Of a DNA stretch of 64,000 bases, positions 1 to 7,664 are shown one piece after another. Positions within the stretch are counted from its first letter, which is position 1. Every line of letters starts with the position of its first letter. Source of the DNA: Bradyrhizobium sp. CCGE-LA001 (GTDB taxonomy: Bacteria; Pseudomonadota; Alphaproteobacteria; Rhizobiales; Xanthobacteraceae); contig NZ_CP013949.1 in the NCBI RefSeq assembly GCF_000296215.2, positions 682,001-746,000 on the forward strand, read 5' to 3'. The notes beneath the pieces are model-generated. The model was not told where the DNA came from, did not search any database, and worked only from the letters and a program-made list of their open reading frames with translations. The position numbers were made by a program, and so were the translations under genes.

Positions 1-2
1 AG

Positions 3-542
3 CAGGTCGTGGTCGCCGGTCATTCCGGCGGCGGCCAGGTCGCGCAGCGCTACGCCATCGCCGGCAAGGGCGAGATGGCGCTATCGCGCCAGCACATCGA
101 TGTCCGTTACGTCGTCGCCAACCCTTCGTCCTACGCCTATTTCACTGCCGAGCGTCCGCTGCCCGCGATCGCCAAATCCTGTCCGGGCTATAACAAATGG
201 AAATACGGCATGGACGAACGGCCGCCCTATGTTGCGAACGTCGCGCCTGATACGCTCGAGCAGCGCTATGTCGAGCGCGAGGTGGTGTATCTGCTCGGCA
301 CCCTCGACACCAATCCGAAGCATCCCGCGCTCGACAAGAGCTGCATGGCCGAGGCGCAAGGTGCCACGCGTTACGCCCGCGGCCACGCTTATGCGGATGC
401 GATGGCCAAGCGCAACCACGGCACGCCCCATCACAGGGTCTGGGACGTCGCAGGCATCGGCCATGACGGCGACAAGATGCTGACCTCGGCGTGCGGGTTA
501 GCCGCGCTGTTCGACAGTCCGGGCTGCGGCGCGGAGCGCTGA
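3..542 (+). CDS. alpha/beta hydrolase, 3' part
   Basis: The gene enters from outside the window; 179 codons are visible in the frame beginning at base 3, ending at TGA 540-542. The first visible residues carry a nucleophile elbow, GHSGGG, and a GIGHDGD segment near the end could hold the catalytic histidine, so a serine hydrolase of the alpha/beta fold is likely. Two cysteines lie close to the C-terminus. The substrate cannot be told. It precedes a co-directional acyl-CoA ligase by 123 bp, in which I see no clear terminator, so co-transcription is possible. The family is fairly sure, the role unknown. Confidence 0.75.
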   Translation, partial: QVVVAGHSGGGQVAQRYAIAGKGEMALSRQHIDVRYVVANPSSYAYFTAERPLPAIAKSCPGYNKWKYGMDERPPYVANVAPDTLEQRYVEREVVYLLGTLDTNPKHPALDKSCMAEAQGATRYARGHAYADAMAKRNHGTPHHRVWDVAGIGHDGDKMLTSACGLAALFDSPGCGAER

Positions 543-665
543 TGCGCGTCTCTTGAAGGCAGTCTCTTGGGGCAATGTCTTGAAGGCCCGGCTCCGGCTG
601 TTACACTTCGCAGCGTGAACGCCTCATCGTGAGGCGGCGCCAAGAAGACGAAGTGGAAACGCCTG

Positions 666-2183
666 ATGCTGCTGCCCCTGTCCGACGTGCCGCGCTGGTA
701 CGCTCAACGAAAACCACATGGCACGATCGCCGTCCGTCACGGGCAGGACACGCTGACATGGGACGAGCTCGAGCGTGGCGCCAACCGGCGTGCGCGGGCG
801 TTCATGGCCAAGGGCGTCAAGCCCGGCGACTTCGTCGCGATCGGATTGCCCAACGGCAACGCGTTTTTCGAGACCTCCTTTGCAGTGTGGAAGTGCGGGG
901 CGACGCCGACCTCGCTGTCATGGCGCTTGCCGCGCGGCGAAGCCGCCGCCGTGCTCGACATCCTCAAGCCGGCGCTGGTGGTCGGCGGCGAGGCCGACTG
1001 GAACGCGCCGAACCGCTTGCCCGCCGATTTCGTGCCGGAGGGATTCTCGGATGAACCGCTCGATCCGCCGGTGGCGCGCTATTGGAAGGCGATGACCTCG
1101 GGCGGCTCGACCGGCCGGCCCAAGGTGATCCTCGACCATCATCCGGCGGTGACCGATACGGCGGCTGCGCCGCCGCTCAACATTCCCTTCGGCGTCTCGC
1201 TGCTCAATCCCGGCCCACTCTATCACAATGCGCCGTTCATCGTGTCGCATTACGCGCTCTTCGTCGGCGGCCAGCTCACCGGTCTCACCAAATTCGACGC
1301 CGAGGAGACGCTGCGGCAGATCGAGCGCGAGCGCGTGCAATGGGTCAATTTCGTGCCGACCATGATGCACCGGATCTGGGCGCTGCCGGAGCGCGTGCGC
1401 AATGGCTACGATTTGTCGAGCCTTCAGACGGTCTTCCACATGGCGGCTCCGATGCCGCCCTGGCTCAAGGAGAACTGGATCGCCTGGCTGGGGCCCGAGC
1501 GGATTTGGGAGCTCTATGGCGGCACCGAGCGCCAGGGCGCCTGTATCATCTCAGGCACGGAATGGCTGACGCACAAGGGCTCGGTCGGCAAGATCGGCGA
1601 CATGGCGAAGCTTCGCATCATCGGCGAGGACGGCAACGACGTCGCGCCAGGCGAGACCGGCGAGATCTATTTCCTCAACAATGACGGCAAGGACGCGACC
1701 TACCATTATCTCGGCGCCGAGCCGAAGCGCCGCAGCGATGGCTGGGAATCCCTCGGCGATATCGGCCGGCTGGACGCCGAAGGCTATCTCTATCTCGGCG
1801 ACCGCCTCGCCGACATGGTGCTGCGTGGCGGCGCCAACATCTATCCAGCCGAGGTCGAGGCCGCGGTGTCCGAGGCTCCCGGCGTGCGCTCCTGCGTCGT
1901 GGTGGGATTGCCCGATCCGGAATTGGGCCAGCGCGTGCACGCCATCATCGAGCCGGAGCCTGATGCGGACGGCCAGGCGATCGCCGACGGCATGGCGGAG
2001 TTCTTGAAGGACAGGCTCAGCCGCTACAAGCACCCCGAGAGCTTCGAGATCGTCGGCGCCCCGCCCCGCGATGATTCCGGTAAGGTCCGCCGCACCCTGT
2101 TGCGCGACGAGCGCGCGGCGTGGATGAAGGAAGGCCGCGCCTTCCGGATTTTGCCGTCGAAGGCGCGGGCGCACGCTGAATAA
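666..2183 (+). CDS. AMP-binding acyl-CoA ligase
   Basis: A 505-aa ANL-superfamily adenylate-forming enzyme that should activate a carboxylic acid with ATP and ligate it to CoA in the cytoplasm. The P-loop-like motif TSGGSTGRPK lies at residues 144-153, a YGGTE motif near 285, and the C-terminal catalytic lysine is probably in DDSGKVRR near residue 478. The short N-terminus and substrate region recall bile-acid/long-chain ligase-like groups, but the substrate is not readable. It is followed after 27 bp by an RraA-like gene, then a cupin and a binding-protein gene on the same strand, which suggests one catabolic unit. The start is the first ATG giving the usual family N-terminus. Confidence 0.85.
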   Translation: MLLPLSDVPRWYAQRKPHGTIAVRHGQDTLTWDELERGANRRARAFMAKGVKPGDFVAIGLPNGNAFFETSFAVWKCGATPTSLSWRLPRGEAAAVLDILKPALVVGGEADWNAPNRLPADFVPEGFSDEPLDPPVARYWKAMTSGGSTGRPKVILDHHPAVTDTAAAPPLNIPFGVSLLNPGPLYHNAPFIVSHYALFVGGQLTGLTKFDAEETLRQIERERVQWVNFVPTMMHRIWALPERVRNGYDLSSLQTVFHMAAPMPPWLKENWIAWLGPERIWELYGGTERQGACIISGTEWLTHKGSVGKIGDMAKLRIIGEDGNDVAPGETGEIYFLNNDGKDATYHYLGAEPKRRSDGWESLGDIGRLDAEGYLYLGDRLADMVLRGGANIYPAEVEAAVSEAPGVRSCVVVGLPDPELGQRVHAIIEPEPDADGQAIADGMAEFLKDRLSRYKHPESFEIVGAPPRDDSGKVRRTLLRDERAAWMKEGRAFRILPSKARAHAE

Positions 2184-2210
2184 GAAAAGTCACGAAAGGA
2201 TTCCTTGGAC

Positions 2211-2849
2211 ATGACGATCACCATCGCAGCCAACAGCGTGCCGAAGCCGCCGGCCGACATCATCGCGGGCTTTCGCGGCGCGCCGACCTCGGTCATCTCC
2301 GACAATCTTGCCCGCCTGCCTGGCGCGGTCGGGCTGAAGCCCTATCACCGCGGCGGCGCGCTGGTGGGTACGGCCTTCACTGTGCGCACCCGTCCCGGCG
2401 ACAATCTCGCCATTCATCGCGCGCTCGAGCTGGTCGGTCCCGGCGACGTCATCGTGGTCGACGGCGGCGGCGACGAGACGCGCGCGCTGGTCGGCGAGAT
2501 CATGAAGAACATCGCGCAATGGCGCAAAGCCGAGGGCTATGTCATCGACGGCGCGATCCGCGATGTCGCGGCGTTCGCAGCGGACGACTTTCCCTGCTAC
2601 GCCCGCGCCGTGATCCACCGTGGCCCCTACAAGAACGGTCCGGGCGAGATCAATGTGCCGGTGACGATCGGCGGCAGCGTGATCTCGCCCGGCGACATCG
2701 TGGTCGGCGACGAGGACGGCGTGGTGTCGTTTCCAGCCGCGGGTGCCGCCGCGCTGCTGGAGGCGGTCCGCGTCCAAGTCGCGCGCGAGGAGGAAACGCT
2801 GAAGGCGATCCGCGAGGGGCGTTACCAGGGCGCTTACGGCAAGTCCTGA
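2211..2849 (+). CDS. RraA-like aldolase-family protein
   Basis: A 212-aa protein of the RraA/HMG-aldolase fold (formerly demethylmenaquinone methyltransferase-like). Members include 4-hydroxy-4-methyl-2-oxoglutarate and 4-carboxy-4-hydroxy-2-oxoadipate aldolases, which release pyruvate in protocatechuate and gallate breakdown, and also RNase E regulators. The family stretch GDVIVVDGGGD and the DGAIRD loop, which holds the Arg/Asp pair that binds substrate and Mg in the aldolases, are present. The SD-like AAAGGA at 2195-2200 lies 10 nt before ATG 2211; a TTG at 2205 is possible but too close. The catabolic neighbours favour an aldolase-like role over RNase control. Confidence 0.82.
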   Translation: MTITIAANSVPKPPADIIAGFRGAPTSVISDNLARLPGAVGLKPYHRGGALVGTAFTVRTRPGDNLAIHRALELVGPGDVIVVDGGGDETRALVGEIMKNIAQWRKAEGYVIDGAIRDVAAFAADDFPCYARAVIHRGPYKNGPGEINVPVTIGGSVISPGDIVVGDEDGVVSFPAAGAAALLEAVRVQVAREEETLKAIREGRYQGAYGKS

Positions 2850-2873
2850 TCAGAGAAAAAAGGAGAGTATGAC

Positions 2874-3245
2874 GTGAGCCAGAAGGAAGAATTCCACAAC
2901 ATCGACAGTCCCGACGACGGCCTCTTCCGGGAGCTTGCCGCGGGTGTGACCACGCGCATTTTCTCCGGCGAGCAGGCGATGCTGTCGGTGGTGACGCTGG
3001 CGCCTCACGCACAGGGCACGCTGCACCATCATCCCGAGGAGCAATGGGGCGTGCTGCTCGACGGCTCCGCCATCCGCGTCCAGGGCGACGAGGAAATCGC
3101 CGTGAAGAAAGGCGACTTCTGGCGCACGCCGGGCAATGTGCCGCACACCATGCGCGCCGGCCCCGATGGAGCGCGGGTGCTGGACATTTTCAGTCCACCA
3201 CGGCCAGAATACAAGAAAGCAGGGTCGGGTTTCGGCACGACCTAA
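2874..3245 (+). CDS. small single-domain cupin
   Basis: A 123-aa cupin. Motif 1 appears as GTLHHHPEEQWGVLLDG with three consecutive histidines and a glutamate as metal ligands; motif 2 appears as PGNVPHTM. It starts with GTG at 2874; AAGGAG at 2860-2865 gives a good Shine-Dalgarno, and the ATG at 2869 is in another frame and meets a stop at once. Small cupins of this type are metal enzymes or sugar/ligand binders, and the sequence does not show which. It lies 24 bp after the RraA-like gene and is probably co-transcribed with it. The stop codon overlaps the first hairpin of an intergenic repeat. Confidence 0.8.
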   Translation: MSQKEEFHNIDSPDDGLFRELAAGVTTRIFSGEQAMLSVVTLAPHAQGTLHHHPEEQWGVLLDGSAIRVQGDEEIAVKKGDFWRTPGNVPHTMRAGPDGARVLDIFSPPRPEYKKAGSGFGTT

Positions 3246-3318
3246 GCGCTTCGCGCTTAGGCCATGTTTTTGAGCATGATCCTTTCGGAAAGCCGCTGCA
3301 CACTTTCCGGATCATGCT
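3241..3318. repeat. palindromic intergenic repeat, copy 1
   Basis: Two hairpins in tandem. The first has arms CCTAAGCG and CGCTTAGG at 3241-3248 and 3254-3261 and includes the cupin stop codon; five T residues follow at 3267-3271, so it could end transcription. The second is an imperfect palindrome at 3274-3317 running from GCATGATCC to GGATCATGC. A related copy lies at 7512-7556. The element resembles a repeat common in Bradyrhizobium intergenic DNA (recalled, not searched). Confidence 0.7.
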
Positions 3319-3366
3319 TTGGCGCCAAAGAGCAAAAGCCGGGCGCATCACAAAAGGGAGGGGACT

Positions 3367-4323
3367 ATGACGATCACACGACGCACGCTGCTGGCCGCGC
3401 CGGCCATTCTCGCATTGACGCCGGCGATGGCACAGGCCGGCAAGATCACGCTGGTGGTGCCGTTTCCGCCGGGTGGCTCGACCGACGCCATGGCGCGGCT
3501 GTTGCAGGCTAGCCTCCAGACAAAGCTGAATCGCATCGTCGTGGTCGAGAACAAATCCGGTGCGGCCGGCGCGCTGGGTGCGGCGCAGGTCGCCAAGGGC
3601 CCAGCGGACGGCTCGAACTTCCTGGTGACGTTCGATTCCCATGCGGTGATCCCGTCCATCCTCGACAAGCCGCCGGTCGATGTCGAACGCGAGCTGATGC
3701 CGGTCCTGCTGATCGGCACAGCGCCTTACGTGATCGCCGCCGGCGCCGGCCGGCCCTACAAGAGCTTCGCGGACGTGGTCGCCGCGTGCAAGGCGACGCC
3801 CGGCGCGGTGAAATACGCCTCTGTCGGCATCGGCACGCTCGGCCATCTCGCCATGACCGTGCTTGGCAGCTAGGCGGGCGTCGAGATCATGCACGTGCCC
3901 TATCGCGGTGGCGGGCCGGCGATGAACGACGTGCTCGGCGGCCATGTCGATCTCATCGCGGGATCGGCGGCGCTGGTGGCGGCCCAACTCGGCACCAACA
4001 TGCTGCGGCCGATCCTGCAGCTCGGCCGCGAGCGGCTGCCGGCTTTGCCGGAGACACAAACCGCGATCGAGGCCGGCTTTCCGGATTTCGAGACGCTGGC
4101 CTGGTGGGGCATCTTTGCGCCCACGGGCACGCCTCCGGATGTGGTCGCGGCCATGGCGACGGTCTCGAAGGAGATCCTGAGCGAGCCCGCAACCGCCGCG
4201 CAGCTCAAGGAGACCCAGCACATGACGCTGCTTCTCCAGGACGGCGCCGCCTTCAAGACCTTCTTCGACAAGCAGGTTGCCTATTGGGGCAAGGTGGTGA
4301 AGGACAACAATATCAGGGCGTGA
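3367..4323 (+). pseudogene. TctC/Bug-family binding protein, in-frame stop
   Basis: Read through, this is a normal-length 318-codon extracytoplasmic solute receptor of the tripartite tricarboxylate transporter (Bug/TctC) family. The N-terminus is a signal with RR (TRRTLLAAPAILALTPAMAQA begins it), then VVPFPPGGSTD, VENKSGAAG and HVPYRGG, all family hallmarks. Codon 169 is TAG at 3871-3873, in the same frame, where homologues usually have a Lys or Gln before AGVE. A single base change from AAG or CAG would explain it. Downstream codons remain intact, so the lesion is recent or a sequencing error. GGGAGGGG at 3354-3363 supports ATG 3367. No TctA/TctB membrane genes are adjacent, as is usual for Bug proteins. 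Confidence 0.85.
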
Positions 4324-4337
4324 GGGCCCGCTGGCTC

Positions 4338-4355
4338 TCATCCGCAGGCGGATGA
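4338..4355. terminator. possible hairpin after broken tctC-like gene
   Basis: An 18-bp perfect palindrome with arms TCATCCGC and GCGGATGA starts 15 bp after the stop codon. There is no T-tract and the loop would be tight, so it is only a weak terminator candidate. The rest of 4324-4604 shows no gene or other clear feature. Confidence 0.3.
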
Positions 4356-4604
4356 AGCGCTGCGGGGATAGGGGGCGTGCAGCTCGTCCTGATCTGTTGC
4401 GACGAGTCGGTGTGCCCGTCTTGGTGAATTGCAGGCGCTCGGTCTGCGACTCTAGGTATAGGCGCCATTGCGGGGTACTCCGCGAAAAGCAGCTCTCAAC
4501 CAGGGGGCGTTGCTCGGTTAACGGCAGACCTTGCATTTGCCGGCCGATAGCTGTTTGCTACTATTCCGCGCGGTGGTTGTGCCCCGCCAAGGAGTTGTGG
4601 CGCT

Positions 4605-6395
4605 GTGATGATCAGAGTCGACAACACGTCCTCGGAAAGTGGCTCGGATCGGGGTCGGCCGAAACGGTATACAGCTGCCACGGTGTTCATTGATGTCGTC
4701 GGATACTCACGACTCATGGGCGCTGATGAGGAAGGCACGCACAAGCGATGGATGTCGTTGCGAGCCGACGTTGTCGAGCCGCGTGTCGCTTCATTCCGCG
4801 GTGAGGTGATCAAGAGCACCGGGGACGGTCTGCTTCTGCAATTCGAGCAGCCCGCGGACGCGATCGGCTTCGCACTGGTGACCCAATTGTACCTCGCCGA
4901 GATCCCGCCTGGCGGAAGCGACGCGCTGCAATTGAGGATGTCGGCAAATGTCGGCGACGTCATCGCCGAACGCGACGATATCTATGGCGATGGGGTCAAT
5001 ATTGCAGCCCGATTGCAAGAATTCGCCGGCCCGGGCGGCATTGTGATTTCCGGGTCCATCCACGATCGAGTCAAGGACGATCTGCGCTACCACGCCGCCG
5101 ATCTCGGCTTCCTCACGCTCAAGAATATCGAGCGGCGCATCCGCGCATTCAAGATCGCGCATCAAGAGTTGCGTCCTCCGACAATCTCCGTTGCTCACGC
5201 GCTCAAGCCGTCAGTCGCAGTATTGCCGCTCCAGATGCTTGGGCTTGAAGCGAAGGACGCCTATCTCGCGCAGGGAATTGTTCATGACATAGTCGCTTCG
5301 CTGGCGGGTATTCGCGAATTGTTTGTGGTGTCCAGCACATCCACGCTCGGATTCAGCGATCCTACGATCGATCCCGCCGCGATCTGCCACCGCCTCGGGG
5401 TGCGATACCTGGTCACCGGAACATTGACCCGCCACGGTGAGCTGTTGCGGATGCGCGTGCAGTTGATCGACGTCGATACGCGCTCCATGCTGTGGACCAA
5501 TCAGTACGAATCGCCGATCTGGCAGCTCTTCGACGTGCAGGAGAAGATAGCGACCAGCATCGCTTACGCACTGCTTCCGCATATTCACATCTCGGAGCTG
5601 AGGCATGCCGAGCGCAAGATCCCCCAGAGCATGAACGCTTACGATCTGGTTCTGCAGGGGATGTATCGGCTTTATCGTCTTGGCGACGACGATATGATTG
5701 CGGCGCGGACCTTGTTTGAACGGGCCTTGGAGCACGATCCGCACTATGCGGCGGCCTATGCGCTAATGGCCAAATGGTACATCCTGCATATCGGTGAAGG
5801 GCATTCCACCGACTTCAAGGCCGATTCGGAAGAGGCGCTGCGGCTTGCGTCGCGGGCGTTGGAGTTCGAGCAATCGGATCCTATGGCACTTGCAATTTTC
5901 GGGCACATCAACTCCTTTCTGTTCGCCGCGTATGATCGTGCGATAGACGCTTTCGATCGCGCGATCGGAGGAACGCCGAATTCCGCAATCGCATGGAGCT
6001 TGAGCGCGTCGACATATTGCTACCTCGGTGACGGGCCCCGTGCGGTGGCGCGAGCATCATATGGGATGTCGCTGTCGCCGCTCGATCCCTACGCCTATTT
6101 CTATCAGTCCGCGCTCACCAACGCGCACTACACCAACGGGACCTTCGACGAGGCTGTCTACTGGGGGACGAAGGTGATGGCGGCAGCTCCGCGGTTTGTC
6201 GCGAATTTGCGGCTTCTTGCAGCAAGTCTTGTGGCGGCGGACTCTGTCAACCAGGCACGCGAGGTTGGAGCCGCGCTCCTGCGGGTCGATCCATCATTCT
6301 CCGTCGAAAAATTTTGTAGCTGGTATCCCATCAAGCAACCGGACAGACGCGCTCTCTTTGGCAAACGATTGATTGAAGCTGGGCTGCCTCGCTGA
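4605..6395 (+). CDS. class III adenylyl cyclase with TolB-like and TPR domains
   Basis: A 596-aa cytoplasmic protein. Residues 22-190 are a class III nucleotide cyclase domain with every catalytic position visible: metal-binding D30 (VFIDVVGYSR) and D74 (STGDG), substrate-specifying K70 and D129 (YGDG), and transition-state N132 and R136 (NIAARL), so it should be active and make cAMP. Residues about 200-320 match the TolB N-terminal-like domain often found in these proteins, and about 330-596 are TPR-like helices (FERALEHDPHYAAAYALMA). It starts at GTG 4605 or ATG 4608; AAGGAG at 4589-4594 fits the GTG better. Its codon use looks less GC-rich than its neighbours. This architecture is common and multicopy in Bradyrhizobium (recalled). 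Confidence 0.88.
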   Translation: MMIRVDNTSSESGSDRGRPKRYTAATVFIDVVGYSRLMGADEEGTHKRWMSLRADVVEPRVASFRGEVIKSTGDGLLLQFEQPADAIGFALVTQLYLAEIPPGGSDALQLRMSANVGDVIAERDDIYGDGVNIAARLQEFAGPGGIVISGSIHDRVKDDLRYHAADLGFLTLKNIERRIRAFKIAHQELRPPTISVAHALKPSVAVLPLQMLGLEAKDAYLAQGIVHDIVASLAGIRELFVVSSTSTLGFSDPTIDPAAICHRLGVRYLVTGTLTRHGELLRMRVQLIDVDTRSMLWTNQYESPIWQLFDVQEKIATSIAYALLPHIHISELRHAERKIPQSMNAYDLVLQGMYRLYRLGDDDMIAARTLFERALEHDPHYAAAYALMAKWYILHIGEGHSTDFKADSEEALRLASRALEFEQSDPMALAIFGHINSFLFAAYDRAIDAFDRAIGGTPNSAIAWSLSASTYCYLGDGPRAVARASYGMSLSPLDPYAYFYQSALTNAHYTNGTFDEAVYWGTKVMAAAPRFVANLRLLAASLVAADSVNQAREVGAALLRVDPSFSVEKFCSWYPIKQPDRRALFGKRLIEAGLPR

Positions 6396-6472
6396 CTGAA
6401 TTCTGTTCAGCGGTCGGTAGCCTTCCAGGCACGAGCAGGTTTTCGCGCAGCACAGCTCTGGAGGAGAATGGC

Positions 6473-6568
6473 ATGGGCATGGGTATGGGAATGGGAATGG
6501 GAATGGGCATGGGAATGGGAATGGGCATGGGTATGGGCATGGGTATGGGTATGGGTATGGGGATGGGC
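6473..6568 (+). repeat. hexanucleotide tandem repeat (ATGGGN)16
   Basis: Sixteen perfect tandem units of ATGGGN, varying only in the last base (A, C, T and one G), open the PAP2-like gene. The unit is six bases, so gain or loss of units keeps the frame and changes only the length of the Met-Gly tail. The wobble variation argues against a very recent expansion or suggests selection on the peptide. Confidence 0.95.
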
Positions 6569-7405
6569 ATGGCCTTCAGCGCCACGCCCCCTGAGCTCGG
6601 CTTCCGACCCTTGACCCTGCAGTACAACCTGGGGCCGAACACCGACCCGAGCTTTCCTGAGGACTTGCTGCCCAAGGAGGCCTGGCAGGACAGGATCGGA
6701 CCGTGGGATTCGGATGTCCTGTCGTTGCTCTATCTCACTGAATTCCTAGAGAAGACCGACTGGAAGGCGATTGACCTGAACGATCCCGAACTCGTCGGCT
6801 GGCAGCCAGGCTATGCGGACTTTGAGAAGTTTGTCGCTGCTGAGATCAGGCAACTCCGGGAGCTCATGCAAACTGATCGCGAGCGCTATATGGCCGAAAT
6901 CGTCGCGCAGCATGACAACGCGCCCGGTTATTGGGTGGGCCTGATGGCGATCAATGGGCACCAGCACGCACTGACCCTGGTCGTTATGAACCTCGCGGTG
7001 CGGATCGGCCAGATCGTGGCGGCGTACTATAAAAAGAGATTCAAGCGGCCGCGACCGTCGTTCGTCTGTCCGGGTCTCTTGCCGGCTTTCGGTCCGCCGG
7101 CACATGCGTCATTCCCAAGCGGTCATTCCCTGCAGAGTTGGCTGCTGTCGCGGTTCCTTGCGAAGGTATCGCCCGACTACACGGATCAACTCTACTGGCT
7201 TGCAAAAAGGGTTGCGCTCAACCGCGAGCGGGCCGGAGTGCATTACGCGAGCGATAGCGCTGCAGGCGAACTCATTGCCGAAAAGTGTGTGGACCTGATC
7301 GAGGCGCATTGCCCGGATATCACGGCGTTGTTTGGTAAAGCCAAGGATGAGTGGATCGCGTCAATAACGCCGGACACCAACGATCCGCTCCCGAATTTTC
7401 CGTGA
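6473..7405 (+). CDS. PAP2/vanadium-haloperoxidase-like phosphatase with Met-Gly N-terminus
   Basis: A 310-aa protein. Residues 1-32 are sixteen Met-Gly pairs. The rest carries the complete PAP2 signature: KX6RP at K187-P195, PSGH at 215-218, and RX5HX3D at R251-H257-D261. This is the active site shared by soluble acid phosphatases, membrane PAP2 phosphatases and vanadium haloperoxidases. No strong transmembrane helix or signal peptide is visible, which favours a soluble enzyme of the haloperoxidase or acid-phosphatase kind. GGAGG at 6460-6464 lies 8 nt before ATG 6473; the ATG at 6468 is in another frame. Because every repeat unit begins with ATG, the true first Met could be any of seventeen. 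It is convergent with the gene at 7665. Confidence 0.85.
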   Translation: MGMGMGMGMGMGMGMGMGMGMGMGMGMGMGMGMAFSATPPELGFRPLTLQYNLGPNTDPSFPEDLLPKEAWQDRIGPWDSDVLSLLYLTEFLEKTDWKAIDLNDPELVGWQPGYADFEKFVAAEIRQLRELMQTDRERYMAEIVAQHDNAPGYWVGLMAINGHQHALTLVVMNLAVRIGQIVAAYYKKRFKRPRPSFVCPGLLPAFGPPAHASFPSGHSLQSWLLSRFLAKVSPDYTDQLYWLAKRVALNRERAGVHYASDSAAGELIAEKCVDLIEAHCPDITALFGKAKDEWIASITPDTNDPLPNFP

Positions 7406-7511
7406 CCCCGCCGGTGGCCGGTAGAAAATGGAAGGAGTCGGCTTGGCGGGCGCCGCCTAGCGCGCGATGAGATCGGGGCGATTCATCATCGCGCTTCAGG
7501 TTGTTGTTTGA

Positions 7512-7556
7512 GTATGATCTTTGCGGAACACCGCTGCGCACTGTTCCGGATCATGC
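7512..7556. repeat. palindromic intergenic repeat, copy 2
   Basis: An imperfect palindrome running from GTATGATC to GATCATGC, close in sequence to the element at 3274-3317, sharing the GCGGAA...CCGCTGC...TTCCGGATCATGC layout. It sits between the convergent genes ending at 7405 and 7665. Confidence 0.65.
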
Positions 7557-7562
7557 TCTGGC

Positions 7563-7664
7563 TAGAGCGCTTCTGAGCGAAGTGGATACCGGTTCGCGTT
7601 AAAAAAACGCGTCAAAACAAGAATCTAGAGCTTCGGTTCTGATTCAATCAGAACCGATAATGCT
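7563..7664. repeat. second intergenic repeat with perfect palindrome
   Basis: The stretch has TAGAGCGCTTC, a CCGGTTCGCGTT block, an ACGCGTCAAAACAA block and a perfect 23-bp palindrome at 7634-7656 with arms CGGTTCTGATT and AATCAGAACCG, then TGCTCTA. It matches my memory of a widespread Bradyrhizobium repeat. Lying between two convergent stops, the hairpin could end transcription from both sides, though no T-tract follows. Confidence 0.6.

Noticed and set aside
6331..6675. Pro-Ile/Pro-Met repeat peptide on the minus strand
   Set aside because: It is just the other strand of the ATGGGN repeat. There is no ribosome site and the flanks are not protein-like.
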